Shown here piece by piece: positions 1-8,296 of a stretch of DNA of 64,000 nucleotides. The position numbers were made by a program, and so were the translations under genes. The notes under the pieces are model-generated. The model was not told the DNA's origin. It ran no database searches and worked only from the letters and a program-made list of their open reading frames with translations. Each line of letters opens with the position of its first letter. Positions within the stretch are counted from its first letter, which is position 1. Source of the stretch: an uncultured Oscillospiraceae bacterium (GTDB lineage Bacteria; Bacillota; Clostridia; Oscillospirales; Oscillospiraceae); assembly GCA_944385675.1 (NCBI GenBank), contig CALWYD010000100.1, positions 1-64,000 on the forward strand. The letters run 5' to 3'.

Positions 1-650
1 GGTTCCCGGAGGACCCCCTGGACGATGCCCCCCCGGCGCAGGTCCTGGGCGGTGAGCTTCATCACGGCGCAGGCCTCCCCACTGCGGGAGGCGTCCTTCC
101 ACAGGATGGAGGCAAACCCCTCGGGGGACAGGACGGAGTAGACCGCGTGCTCCAGCATGAGCACCCGGTTGCCCACCGCCAGGGCCAGGGCCCCGCCGCT
201 GCCCCCCTCGCCGGTGACAACAGCGATGACGGGGACAGTGAGGGTGCTCATCAGGGCCAAGCACTGGGCAATGGCCTCTCCCTGCCCCCGCTCCTCCGCC
301 TCCTTGCCCGGGTAGGCCCCGGGGGTGTCCACAAAGGTGATGATGGGCCGGCCGAACTTCTCCGCCTGGCGCATCAGGCGCTGGGCCTTGCGGTAGCCCT
401 CCGGCCCGGGCATGCCGAAGTTGCAGTGGAGGTTCTCCTCCAGGCTCTTGCCCTTGCGGTGGCCGATGACCGTGACGGGACGGCCGTGGAAGCGGGCGAT
501 TCCCCCCAGGATGCTGCCGTCCTCCCGGCACTGGCGGTCCCCCCGCTGTTCAAAAAAGTCGGTGAACAGAGCCTCAATAAAATCCGCCGTCCCGGGCCGG
601 CCGGGATTGCGGGCGATCTTGACCTTTTCCTCCGGGGTGTAGCGGCTCAT
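1..650 (-). CDS. accA: Acetyl-CoA carboxylase carboxyltransferase subunit alpha (partial)
   Basis: This is the alpha half of the carboxyltransferase that moves the carboxyl group from carboxybiotin to acetyl-CoA, giving malonyl-CoA for fatty acid synthesis in the cytosol. About 216 residues are visible and the C-terminus runs off the left edge of the window. The crotonase-like core is clear, with [20 protein letters not shown] and [15 protein letters not shown]. The start ATG overlaps the accD stop in an ATGA arrangement, so translation is probably coupled. It is the last visible gene of the acpP-accB-accC-accD-accA operon. I see no frameshift in the visible part. Confidence 0.95.
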   Translation of the reverse strand, partial: MSRYTPEEKVKIARNPGRPGTADFIEALFTDFFEQRGDRQCREDGSILGGIARFHGRPVTVIGHRKGKSLEENLHCNFGMPGPEGYRKAQRLMRQAEKFGRPIITFVDTPGAYPGKEAEERGQGEAIAQCLALMSTLTVPVIAVVTGEGGSGGALALAVGNRVLMLEHAVYSVLSPEGFASILWKDASRSGEACAVMKLTAQDLRRGGIVQGVLRE

Positions 651-1501
651 GGGCGGCCTCCTTTCTCATGGAGGGCCAGCAGCCGCCCCAGCACATGGCG
701 CCACTGGCCTCTGGACACGATCTGATCCAAAAATCCGTGTTCCAGCAGATATTCTGCCCGCTGGAAGCCCTCAGGCAGCTTCTCCCCGATGGTCTGTTCA
801 ATGACTCGGGGCCCGGCAAAGCCGATGAGGGCCCCCGGCTCTGAGAGCATGATGTCCCCCAGAGAGGCAAAACTGGCCGTCACCCCGCCGGTGGTGGGGT
901 GGGTGAGGCAGGAGATGTAAAGTCCACCCTTCTCTTGAAAACGGGTGATGGCGGCGGCGGTCTTGGCCATCTGCATCAGGGAAAAGATCCCCTCCTGCAT
1001 CCACGCCCCGCCGCTGGCAGAGAAAATAATGAGGGGGAGTCTGTGTCGTTGGGCATATTCCGCCGCCCGGGCCACCTTCTCCCCCACCGCAGTGCCCATG
1101 CTGCCCATGAGAAACCGGCTGTCCAGCACCACGAACACAGCCCGGTGGTTCTGCACCCGGCCTAGGGCGGAGACCGCAGCATCCTTCAAACCCGTGGTTC
1201 GCTCCAAGCCTTCCAGCTTTTCCGCGTAGCCCGGAAAGCCCAATGGGTCGGCCGGCTCCAGCTTCTCCTCCAGCTCCTGGAAGGAGCCGGGGTCAAAAAT
1301 CATGGACAGGCGGTAATAGGCCCCGATAGGGCTGTGGTAACCGCACTGGGGACACACCTGCCCATTCCGGCTCCAATCCAGGGCGGAGCTCTCCGCCCCA
1401 CACCCGGGACATGCCTTGCGGCGGGTAGAGGTAATCTTTCCCTCCCGCATGGCCTGGTAGGTCAGCAGCCGGTCCCGGCGCTGGGTGAAAAAATGATTCA
1501 C
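647..1501 (-). CDS. accD: Acetyl-CoA carboxylase carboxyltransferase subunit beta
   Basis: This is the beta subunit of carboxyltransferase, partner of AccA in an alpha2-beta2 complex. At 284 residues it has the usual length. The N-terminal zinc ribbon has Cys31, Cys34, Cys50 and Cys53 (ACPGC...VCPQC), and a carboxyltransferase core follows with [11 protein letters not shown] and [12 protein letters not shown]. The start overlaps the accC stop by 4 bases and the stop overlaps the accA start by 4 bases, so the three genes are tightly coupled. A zinc-ribbon AccD separate from AccA is the normal bacterial arrangement. Confidence 0.96.
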   Translation of the reverse strand: MNHFFTQRRDRLLTYQAMREGKITSTRRKACPGCGAESSALDWSRNGQVCPQCGYHSPIGAYYRLSMIFDPGSFQELEEKLEPADPLGFPGYAEKLEGLERTTGLKDAAVSALGRVQNHRAVFVVLDSRFLMGSMGTAVGEKVARAAEYAQRHRLPLIIFSASGGAWMQEGIFSLMQMAKTAAAITRFQEKGGLYISCLTHPTTGGVTASFASLGDIMLSEPGALIGFAGPRVIEQTIGEKLPEGFQRAEYLLEHGFLDQIVSRGQWRHVLGRLLALHEKGGRP

Positions 1502-2895
1502 AGCTGCTCCTTTCTTCCCGATAGGGTGTCACAGGTTCTGGCCAGCTCCAGCAGCTTTTCTAGATTGCGGTCCAAAAAGCCGGTGTCGTAACTGCCCTTG
1601 ACAAACTCCCCGTCGTGCATAATGAGGTGGGCCAGGGCGGCATTGGTGGGATAGCCCTCAATCACCAGCTCCTCCAGGCTCCGGCGCATCCTGCGGATGG
1701 CCTCCAAGCGGGTGGGGGCATGAACCAGCACCTTGGCCACCAGAGAGTCATAGTAGGGGGGCACCTCATAGCCGCAGTACAGGGCGGTGTCCACCCGCAC
1801 GCCGGGGCCGCCCGGCAGATGGAGAAATTCCGTCTTTCCGGGGCAGGGTCGGAAGTCCTGAGCGGGATCCTCCGCGTTGATGCGGCACTCGATGGCGTGG
1901 CCCGTCACCCGGATGTCCTCCTGGGTGAAGGACAGGGGCAATCCCGCAGCCACCCGCAGCTGCTCCTTGACCAGGTCCACCCCTGTGACTAGTTCGGTAA
2001 CCGGATGCTCCACCTGGATGCGGGTGTTCATTTCAATAAAATAGAACTCCCCTCCGGGAGCGAGAACAAATTCCACTGTCCCCGCCCCCACATAGCCGGC
2101 CGCCCTGGCGGCGGCCACGGCGGCGGCCCCCATCCTCTCCCGCAGCTCCGGGCTGAGAGCCTTGGAAGGGGACTCCTCCACCAGCTTCTGGCGGCGGCGC
2201 TGGATGGAGCAGTCCCGCTCCCCCAAATGTACCACGTTTCCTTGGGTGTCCGCCATAATCTGAAATTCAATGTGCCGCGGGTTGAGCACCAGCTTCTCCA
2301 GGTACATCTCCCCGTCTCCAAAACAGGCAATGGCCTCCGCCTGGGCGGCCTGATAGGCCCCCTCCAGCTCCTCCGGGCCGTCCACCTGGCGCATGCCCCG
2401 TCCTCCGCCTCCGGCGGAGGCCTTGAGCAGGACGGGGTATCCCACCTGCTCCGCCAGCTGCCTGGCCTGGCGCACCCCTTTTAAGGGGCCGTCGGAGCCT
2501 GGCACCACCGGCACCCCTGCCGCCTGTGCCAGAGTTCGGGCCGCGGCCTTGCTGCCCATTTTTCGGATAACCGTCCCGGAGGGGCCGATGTATTTCAGGC
2601 CGGCCGCGGCGCAGCGGTCGGCAAACTCCGGGTTTTCAGACAAAAAGCCGTAGCCCGGGTGGAGAGCGTCGCAGCCGGCGGCCTTTGATGCCGACAGGAT
2701 GGCCTCCTGGTTTAAGTAGCTGTCCGCCGCCCGGGCCGGCCCGATGCACAGGGCCCTGGTGGCCAGCTGGGCGTGGAGGGCGCTCTCGTCGGCGGTGGAA
2801 TAGACCGCCACTGTCTCGATGTCCAGCTCCCGGCAGGCCCGGATGATCCGCAGGGCTATCTCCCCCCGGTTGGCAATCAGTACGCGCTTAAGCAT
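1498..2895 (-). CDS. accC: Biotin carboxylase subunit of acetyl-CoA carboxylase
   Basis: An ATP-grasp enzyme of 465 residues that carboxylates the biotin carried on AccB, using bicarbonate and ATP. The N-terminal domain starts KRVLIANRGEIALRIIRA, the glycine-rich ATP loop is KASAGGGGRGM, and the catalytic region reads EMNTRIQVEHPVTE (Ile where Leu is more common). The length fits stand-alone AccC rather than a pyruvate-carboxylase fusion. It lies 4 bp downstream of accB and overlaps accD. The immediate pairing with an acetyl-CoA-type carboxyltransferase supports the acetyl-CoA role over a propionyl-CoA one. Confidence 0.96.
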   Translation of the reverse strand: MLKRVLIANRGEIALRIIRACRELDIETVAVYSTADESALHAQLATRALCIGPARAADSYLNQEAILSASKAAGCDALHPGYGFLSENPEFADRCAAAGLKYIGPSGTVIRKMGSKAAARTLAQAAGVPVVPGSDGPLKGVRQARQLAEQVGYPVLLKASAGGGGRGMRQVDGPEELEGAYQAAQAEAIACFGDGEMYLEKLVLNPRHIEFQIMADTQGNVVHLGERDCSIQRRRQKLVEESPSKALSPELRERMGAAAVAAARAAGYVGAGTVEFVLAPGGEFYFIEMNTRIQVEHPVTELVTGVDLVKEQLRVAAGLPLSFTQEDIRVTGHAIECRINAEDPAQDFRPCPGKTEFLHLPGGPGVRVDTALYCGYEVPPYYDSLVAKVLVHAPTRLEAIRRMRRSLEELVIEGYPTNAALAHLIMHDGEFVKGSYDTGFLDRNLEKLLELARTCDTLSGRKEQL

Positions 2896-2899
2896 GGCT

Positions 2900-3334
2900 C
2901 TACACCCTCCGGATCCGGAAGAGGGGCTGGCCGAAGCCTACCGCTTCCCCGTCCCGGCCCAGGACCTCCTCCACCACGCAGTCGGCGGGGGCGGGCACCT
3001 CACTCATCATCTTCATGGCCTCGATGAGGCACAGGGTCTCCCCCTTCTTCACCTGTCTGCCGGGGGCGGCAAAGGGGGCCTCCCCAGGGGCGGGAGCGGC
3101 GTAGAACACCCCCACCAGGGGGGCCTTCACCAAGTCCTCCTCCCGCGCCTGAGGAGCGGCGGCAGCTGTGGGTGCGGGCTGGACAGAGGCGGCAGCGGGC
3201 TCCGGAGATACCTGGGCGGCAGCGAACCGGGCATTCCGCAGACAAATCCGCTCGTCCTTCCTCTGCCACTCCAGCTCCGTCAGCCCGGAGGCCGCAAACC
3301 GATCCATCAGGCCATACAGTTCCTGCAGTTCCAT
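2900..3334 (-). CDS. accB: Biotin carboxyl carrier protein
   Basis: This is the carrier that shuttles carboxybiotin between AccC and the AccAD transferase. It has 144 residues: a short N-terminal helical segment, an Ala/Pro-rich linker (about residues 45-62) and a C-terminal biotinyl domain. The biotin attachment motif EAMKMM puts the modified lysine at about Lys108. The gene sits 25 bp downstream of acpP and just before accC. The GAGGAG-type ribosome site upstream supports the chosen ATG. Confidence 0.95.
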   Translation of the reverse strand: MELQELYGLMDRFAASGLTELEWQRKDERICLRNARFAAAQVSPEPAAASVQPAPTAAAAPQAREEDLVKAPLVGVFYAAPAPGEAPFAAPGRQVKKGETLCLIEAMKMMSEVPAPADCVVEEVLGRDGEAVGFGQPLFRIRRV

Positions 3335-3359
3335 GGAACCTCTCCTCTTCCAGATCAGC

Positions 3360-3596
3360 TTACTGCTTCTTGCCCTGAATGTAGGTCAGGATATCCTGCA
3401 CAGTCTGGATCTTGCCCATGTCCTCGTCGGCAATGCCCACGCCGAAGGCCTCCTCCAGAGCCAGGGACAGCTCCACCGCCTCCAGGGAGTCGGCCTCCAG
3501 ATCCTCAAACAGGTTGGTCTCCAGCGTCACCTGGTCGGCATCGCAGCTCAGGGTATTGACAATAATGTCCCGCACATTCTCAAATGTAATATCCAT
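3360..3596 (-). CDS. acpP: Acyl carrier protein
   Basis: An acidic 78-residue acyl carrier protein, which holds growing fatty acyl chains on a phosphopantetheine arm. The attachment serine is Ser37 in LEADSLEAVEL (most ACPs have DSLD or DSLE here). It is the first gene of the leftward acc operon and is directly downstream of a strong promoter with a palindrome in the leader. The fab elongation genes are not in this window, so acpP is grouped here with the acetyl-CoA carboxylase genes. Carriers for other pathways are possible in principle, but the context makes the fatty-acid ACP most likely. Confidence 0.94.
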   Translation of the reverse strand: MDITFENVRDIIVNTLSCDADQVTLETNLFEDLEADSLEAVELSLALEEAFGVGIADEDMGKIQTVQDILTYIQGKKQ

Positions 3597-3632
3597 AAAA
3601 TTAGCTTCCTCTCAACTCAATTAATTCAAGCA

Positions 3633-3697
3633 TTTTAGTTAAAATATTTTAGCTAAAAAGCTTGATATTATTATATGGGCTCTTTTAAAAAAGTCAA
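3633..3697 (-). promoter_or_regulatory. acpP-acc operon promoter with palindromic operator
   Basis: On the minus strand a TTGACT -35 (3697-3692) and TATAAT -10 (3675-3670) are separated by 16 bp. Just downstream of the expected start site, 3633-3658 forms a near-perfect inverted repeat (arms TTTTAG and CTAAAA around an AT core, one mismatched pair). Its position between start site and ribosome site fits a repressor operator. By analogy with Firmicutes fatty-acid control this could be a FapR or MarR/FabT-type site. That identity is inferred. Confidence 0.75.
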
Positions 3698-3802
3698 GGC
3701 AATTTTTGGTGGGCTTTTTATGTTTGGTTGTTTTAACAGAGAAATTTAACCTCTCTTTTCTTTTTTGGGAATTTTACTTTAGTTTAAGGGAAAATTTTCT
3801 CC

Positions 3803-3847
3803 TTGACAGAAAAAACATTTGTTCTATAATATATAATACAAATGTTC
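3803..3847 (+). promoter_or_regulatory. Promoter with LexA-like operator
   Basis: TTGACA (3803-3808) and TATAAT (3825-3830) are 16 bp apart. AAAC-ATTT-GTTC at 3813-3824 fills the spacer up to the -10 and matches the Gram-positive LexA half-site pattern GAAC-N4-GTTC at 7 of 8 defined bases. A weaker copy, ATAC-AAAT-GTTC (3836-3847), covers the expected start site. The downstream genes belong to a predicted DNA-repair pair, which fits SOS control. Confidence 0.65.
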
Positions 3848-3866
3848 TATTTTAGGGGGCATTGCA

Positions 3867-5156
3867 GTGGAACTGCTAGACAAACTGAATATTTTGGCAG
3901 ACGCTGCCAAATACGATGCCGCCTGCACATCCAGCGGCCTGGACCGTTCCGGCCGCCCCGGAACCATTGGAAGTACTACCGTAGCCGGCTGCTGCCACTC
4001 TTTTTCTGCCGATGGCCGGTGTATCTCTCTTTTGAAGGTACTTATGACCAACGTGTGCGTCTATGACTGCCAATACTGTATCAACCGCCGCTCCAACGAC
4101 CTGCCCCGGACAGCCTTCACGCCCCGAGAGCTTTGTAATTTAACCCTGGAATTTTACCGCCGCAACTATATTGAAGGGCTGTTCCTCTCCTCTGCCGTGG
4201 CAGGCAACCCCGATGCCACCACCGAGCGGATGATTGAAGCGCTGCGCCTTCTCCGTGAGGAATACCACTTTGGCGGGTATATCCACGCCAAGGCCATTCC
4301 CGGGGCCGACCCCTTGCTTACTCACCGTCTGGGTCTGCTGGCCGACCGACTGTCGGTAAACATTGAGCTGCCCAGTGCCCAGAGTTTATCTCTTTTGGCT
4401 CCGGATAAAAAAAAGGAGGCCATCCTGGCCCCCATGCAGCAGATCCGGGATGGCATCACTGTCTCTAGGCAGGAATTAAAACTCTTTCGCCACGCTCCCC
4501 GCTTCGCCCCCGCGGGACAGTCTACCCAGATGATTGTGGGGGCCACCGGTGAAAGCGACCGTCAAATTCTGACTCTCACCCAGGGGCTATATGACAGGTA
4601 CCAACTCAAACGGGTGTTTTTTTCTGCCTACATTCCTGTCTCTTCCAGTCCTCTCCTCCCTGCCCCCCAGGGGTTTCAGCCACCCCTGCTGCGAGAGCAC
4701 CGACTCTATCAGGCCGACTGGCTGCTGCGCTTCTATCACTTTCGGGCGGAAGAGTTATTGGACGAAGGGCAGCCAGATTTAGATGTTCGATTGGATCCAA
4801 AATGCTGCTGGGCGCTGCGCCACTTGGAGTTCTTCCCAGTGGAGGTCAATCGAGACGACTACGAGGCCCTACTGCGGGTACCTGGGATAGGAGTAAAGAG
4901 CGCCCGGCGCATCCTCACCGCTCGGCGGGCCGGTTCCCTGACCTTTGAGGGTCTTAAACGGCTTGGAGTGGTACTCAAGCGTGCCCAGTACTTCGTCACC
5001 TGTTCGGGTCGGGTCATGGCGGGGCTCCGGGTGAGCGAAGATGGACTGCTGCGCCGTCTGCTCACCCTGGAAGCCCCCACTCTGGCCCCTCCACCCCCGG
5101 AGCAACTATCCCTCTTCCCTTCCACCAGCGAAAGAAAGGAGTTCCCTCATGTCTGA
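3867..5156 (+). CDS. Putative DNA modification/repair radical SAM protein
   Basis: A 429-residue radical SAM protein of the rSAM_link_UDG type, predicted to act in DNA repair or modification; the reaction is not known. The [4Fe-4S]/SAM motif is CVYDCQYC (Cys64, Cys68, Cys71), followed by the TIM-barrel core. A helix-hairpin-helix DNA-binding motif, LLRVPGIGVKSARRILTARR, lies near residues 335-355. I chose the GTG at 3867 because AGGGGG lies 7 bp upstream. The gene overlaps the next one by 8 bp, and that partner family is its usual neighbour. A LexA-like box in the promoter supports DNA-damage regulation. Confidence 0.85.
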   Translation: MELLDKLNILADAAKYDAACTSSGLDRSGRPGTIGSTTVAGCCHSFSADGRCISLLKVLMTNVCVYDCQYCINRRSNDLPRTAFTPRELCNLTLEFYRRNYIEGLFLSSAVAGNPDATTERMIEALRLLREEYHFGGYIHAKAIPGADPLLTHRLGLLADRLSVNIELPSAQSLSLLAPDKKKEAILAPMQQIRDGITVSRQELKLFRHAPRFAPAGQSTQMIVGATGESDRQILTLTQGLYDRYQLKRVFFSAYIPVSSSPLLPAPQGFQPPLLREHRLYQADWLLRFYHFRAEELLDEGQPDLDVRLDPKCCWALRHLEFFPVEVNRDDYEALLRVPGIGVKSARRILTARRAGSLTFEGLKRLGVVLKRAQYFVTCSGRVMAGLRVSEDGLLRRLLTLEAPTLAPPPPEQLSLFPSTSERKEFPHV

Positions 5157-6066
5157 CACCCAAGTCTGCTGCCGCTACGACGGCAGTTTCGCAGGATTTT
5201 TGTGCTGTGTGTTTGATTGTTATGTCAACCATTGGGAGCCAGTGGAATTTTTCTCAGACTGGGATGAACGCCTCTCCCTCTACCCGGAGCAGACTGTCTC
5301 TACCAGGCGGGCAGAGGCCCTGCGGGTATACCGCTCTCTGGCAGACAGGCTGGGACCGGCGGGACAACGTCTGGCAGCCAGGGGATTTCTTACCTGTCTG
5401 GAGGAGCGGGAGCTATGGCTGTGGCGCTTTATCCGAAAGGGGTACCGCCAGGGTCCATCGGTTGTCCGAGAACTGACGGATCCCACAGTAGACCAAATCC
5501 TCCGGGCGGTACGGAATTTGGAACACGAGGCTCACTCTCTGAAAGGCTTCGTGCGATTTTCCCAGCTGGGCGAAGCCCTGGTAGGGGAAATTGAGCCTAA
5601 AAATCAGGTACTTCCTCTGTTACGCCCTCACTTCTGCTCCCGGTATCCCCAGGAAAGTTTTGCGCTTTACGATCGCACTCACCGTAAGATTCTCTTGCAT
5701 CAGCCAGCAAAATGGGCCATCCTGCCCGCAGAAGACTTTCAGGGCGGCACCCCATCGGAACAGGAGCTGTACTTCAGGCGCCTATGGCGTTCCTTCTACC
5801 ACACTATCTCCATCCAGGCCAGGTACAACCCGAAATGCCGCATGACCCATATGCCAAAGCGGTACTGGACTACCATGACAGAATTTCAGGAGGATAGCGG
5901 CGTCTCTCTCCCGCCCACAGGGCATGAAAAAACCGGCCCGCAGAGCGGGCCGATCCATAAAGTATTTCCATCTACTCCTCCGGTGTCTGATGCTTCTTCT
6001 CATCGGGATACAGACGGTCCAATACCATCTGGTAGCCACCGGAACCGTAGCGCAATTCAGTATTAA
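5149..6066 (+). CDS. Putative DNA metabolism protein, partner of the radical SAM protein
   Basis: This 305-residue protein belongs to the family that accompanies the rSAM_link_UDG protein. Hallmarks are YDGSFAGFLCCVF near the N-terminus and YNPKCRMTHMPKRYW near residue 230. Family members normally end shortly after that second motif. Here the frame continues about 57 residues, with low-complexity Ser/Pro/His sequence, through the terminator of the convergent yerC-like gene and into that gene's 3' end. The extension may reflect a lost stop codon. The ATG at 5149 has an AAAGGAG site and overlaps the upstream gene by 8 bp. The function is not established. Confidence 0.8.
   Translation: MSDTQVCCRYDGSFAGFLCCVFDCYVNHWEPVEFFSDWDERLSLYPEQTVSTRRAEALRVYRSLADRLGPAGQRLAARGFLTCLEERELWLWRFIRKGYRQGPSVVRELTDPTVDQILRAVRNLEHEAHSLKGFVRFSQLGEALVGEIEPKNQVLPLLRPHFCSRYPQESFALYDRTHRKILLHQPAKWAILPAEDFQGGTPSEQELYFRRLWRSFYHTISIQARYNPKCRMTHMPKRYWTTMTEFQEDSGVSLPPTGHEKTGPQSGPIHKVFPSTPPVSDASSHRDTDGPIPSGSHRNRSAIQY
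5927..5952 (-). terminator. Intrinsic terminator of the yerC-like gene
   Basis: A perfect 8-bp GC stem (CGGCCCGC / GCGGGCCG) with a 3-nt loop is followed on the minus strand by six T residues. It lies 20 bp past the yerC-like stop and inside the coding frame of the convergent gene. Confidence 0.85.
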
Positions 6067-6295
6067 TGCGGGTGATGGTAGAACTGCTTACCGGTACCTG
6101 GCTGCGAATGCTCTCGTACGTACCGCCCTGGGAGAGCATTTTGGCCACCTGCATTCTCTGGGCAAAGGCCGCCGTCTCCTGTACTGTAAGCAGGTCGCTG
6201 AAAAAGGCATAGCACTCTTCCACATTTTTCAGTGTCAAAATGGCCTGAAACAAGGCATCCGTCTCCGGGCTCTTTCTCACCTTTATCCGCGCCAC
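5972..6295 (-). CDS. YerC/YecD family TrpR-related DNA-binding protein
   Basis: A 107-residue helical regulator of the Firmicutes YerC/TrpR-like family. The sequence begins MARIKVRKSPETDALFQAI, and the helix-turn-helix is in YESIRSQVPVSSSTITRINT. The regulon of this family is not well defined. I chose the GTG at 6295, not the ATG 24 bases upstream, because AAGGAGG lies 6 bp before the GTG and would otherwise fall inside the coding sequence. The 3' end overlaps the read-through tail of the convergent gene by 95 bp. It has its own promoter and terminator, so it is probably monocistronic. Confidence 0.85.
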   Translation of the reverse strand: MARIKVRKSPETDALFQAILTLKNVEECYAFFSDLLTVQETAAFAQRMQVAKMLSQGGTYESIRSQVPVSSSTITRINTELRYGSGGYQMVLDRLYPDEKKHQTPEE

Positions 6296-6403
6296 AGCGA
6301 AGCCTCCTTGCCGTCCCATCGGCTAGAAATGCAGGAAAGGCAACCATAGAAAAGGCGGCCTTCCCGGTGAATATAGCAGGTCTGGGCCATAAGTTTTTGG
6401 CTT

Positions 6404-6432
6404 ATTATAGCAAAATTTTCCTAAGTTGTCGA
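6404..6432 (-). promoter_or_regulatory. Promoter of the yerC-like gene
   Basis: On the minus strand a TCGACA -35 (6432-6427) and a TATAAT -10 (6409-6404) are separated by exactly 17 bp, about 110 bp upstream of the GTG start. Confidence 0.65.
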
Positions 6433-6477
6433 CCCCCGCCGTGAAAGTGCACACAGGTTTTTCCCAGAATGTGGCGC

Positions 6478-7047
6478 TTAACCGTGGCCACCTACAAAGT
6501 GTTCTCCAGATGGCTCCTGTTTTTTTACTACGAACGCCTCATATAGCCGACTGAGCATATTCCAGGCGCGCTGGTCCAGCACCCCTGTCTCCGCCTGGCC
6601 TGCCGCCCGCTGCAGCCAGCGCACATTATCCGCCGATGCCGGGCTATGAACTCCGTTTACCGGGTGGGGCGTAATTCCAAAAAATTGTCGGCCCAGCATC
6701 TGGAACATAGCCTGGGGCACCCCTAGAAAATCCGGATTGTCCCCCAGATCCACACGTCCCCTCTCCCCCGGAAAGGCCCGCAGTGGCCGGGGCGGAGCTT
6801 GCTCTGCCTCTGCATCCAACCACAGCTCCCGGATTGCATTCCAGGTCAGGCGATCCACTACGCCGGTCACAGGGCGGTGAAATTCTCTCTGGAAGAGCAT
6901 CACCGCCTCCAGCGTCTGCTCGCCGAAGATGCCGTCTACCGCCAGCTCCGGTAAGATGGGGTAACGCCGGGCCAACTGGCGCAACATATACTGAAGCCCC
7001 CGTACCGGCTGAGCCAGCAACTCCTGTTCCATTTTCTCCTGATTCAT
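6478..7047 (-). CDS. Peptidoglycan-binding domain protein
   Basis: A 189-residue protein with a clear PG_binding_1 repeat at about residues 15-72 (VDGIFGEQTLEAVMLFQREF, then GVVDRLTWNAI). A degenerate second copy lies near the C-terminus (NVRWLQRAAG...TGVLDQRAWNML). There is no signal peptide, membrane segment or catalytic domain, so it may work with a partner or be carried to the wall inside the spore mother cell. It overlaps the end of the SpoIID-like gene by 4 bp and is the last gene of a three-gene operon. The exact role is unknown. Confidence 0.8.
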   Translation of the reverse strand: MNQEKMEQELLAQPVRGLQYMLRQLARRYPILPELAVDGIFGEQTLEAVMLFQREFHRPVTGVVDRLTWNAIRELWLDAEAEQAPPRPLRAFPGERGRVDLGDNPDFLGVPQAMFQMLGRQFFGITPHPVNGVHSPASADNVRWLQRAAGQAETGVLDQRAWNMLSRLYEAFVVKKQEPSGEHFVGGHG

Positions 7048-8288
7048 ACCAGCACCGCCTTTCGCCCATCTGACTGTCCCAGTTTTATTTCATAGCCTGG
7101 ATACTGCCCCAGCCGAGGTGTATTCTCATATCCCTTCCCTGCTGAACCAACCTCTGTCACCGCAGCGGGGATAGCTTGGGTAGCCGTTCTGGGCATCTGC
7201 TGCATGTTTCGGCGCAGGTACTGGTCCGCTTGGATAAAGTGCCGGTAGATGGAGTCCCAGGTGACCTTGCCCACCACGCCGTCCGCCGCCAACCCCGCTA
7301 CGTTCTGATAGGCAAGTACCGCCCGTCTGGTGTTGGACCCAAAAATTCCATCTACCTGAATAGGAGACAGGGCATTATCAAATTCAGCCAAAATTGCCAA
7401 CATATACTGTAACACCTGTACCTCACTGCCTCTATCCCCCTCCCGGAGGACACCGGGGAACTGGAACTGAACGCTGAAAAAAGTCTGACCCTGGCTGACC
7501 AGCTCGGAGAGTTGTGTAACCCCCACATAGAGATAGACCAGCTTATACCAGGTGGCCTTACCTACCACACCATCCGGCGTCAAATTAAAAATACGCTGAA
7601 ACTCCTTGACCGCCGCCTGGGTCTCTTCGTTATAAGCGCCGATCACCGGGCTAATTTTAGGAATGGCAGGGTAATTTTGAGAAATTCGGTTTAGCATGGT
7701 TTGGAGAATCACTACCTCCTGGCCCACCGACCCCAGACGAAGCGGGGTACCGGGATAGGAACTGCGGATGTCCTGGATGGGTGCATCCACCACCAGTTCA
7801 ATGTTATCCCCATAGTAGTAGCGCAGAATCTCCATAGAGTCGTAGCCCTCCTGGGCCAAACTCTGGCTGCCCCACTGGGACAGCCCGTCACAGGTAGTTG
7901 TAGTACCGTTACAAAACTTCGCAGACAGCGGCTCTACAAATCCCTGGCGGCGGATGTAATCATTAAAAATTTCATCCACAATCTGACTGATATTTTCAAA
8001 GATATTGCGTCCCCGGATAAATTTCTGGTCATAGGCTGTGGAGGAAGTAATCTGAAAATCGTAGCCCCGGCTGGGATAAAACTCAGTGTAAACCCGGTTC
8101 AGGGCAAAAGAGATAATGGCCAGTACATTAGCCCGGATGGCTGCCGGCTCCCAAGTAGGATATATCTCACTGGACGCCACATTTTTGACATAGTCCGGAA
8201 AATTAACTGTCACATTTTCTGCCCACTGATTTGGGGCACCCATATGAACCGTAATGGTTCTGGGCACATAAGGAAGGATGTCAGGCAT
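7044..8288 (-). CDS. SpoIID-like protein with two peptidoglycan-binding repeats
   Basis: A 414-residue protein. Residues 1-165 resemble the SpoIID/LytB fold, ending in DGLSQWGSQSLAQEGYDSMEILRYYYG, which recalls the terminal SQYGA...ILKHYY pattern of SpoIID lytic transglycosylases. Two PG_binding_1 repeats follow, at about 180-250 (VGKATWYKL) and 280-350 (VDGIFGSNTRRAVLAYQ, VGKVTWDSI). No N-terminal signal or membrane helix is seen, unlike classical SpoIID. A cell-wall or spore-cortex role is inferred. It lies 8 bp downstream of a small hypothetical gene and overlaps another peptidoglycan-binding gene by 4 bp. Confidence 0.75.
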   Translation of the reverse strand: MPDILPYVPRTITVHMGAPNQWAENVTVNFPDYVKNVASSEIYPTWEPAAIRANVLAIISFALNRVYTEFYPSRGYDFQITSSTAYDQKFIRGRNIFENISQIVDEIFNDYIRRQGFVEPLSAKFCNGTTTTCDGLSQWGSQSLAQEGYDSMEILRYYYGDNIELVVDAPIQDIRSSYPGTPLRLGSVGQEVVILQTMLNRISQNYPAIPKISPVIGAYNEETQAAVKEFQRIFNLTPDGVVGKATWYKLVYLYVGVTQLSELVSQGQTFFSVQFQFPGVLREGDRGSEVQVLQYMLAILAEFDNALSPIQVDGIFGSNTRRAVLAYQNVAGLAADGVVGKVTWDSIYRHFIQADQYLRRNMQQMPRTATQAIPAAVTEVGSAGKGYENTPRLGQYPGYEIKLGQSDGRKAVLV

Positions 8289-8296
8289 AGCTCACC

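Noticed and set aside
1615..2484. Plus-strand ORFs opposite accC
   Set aside because: Shadows on the antisense strand of a highly conserved gene in GC-rich DNA; no ribosome sites and no recognisable domains.
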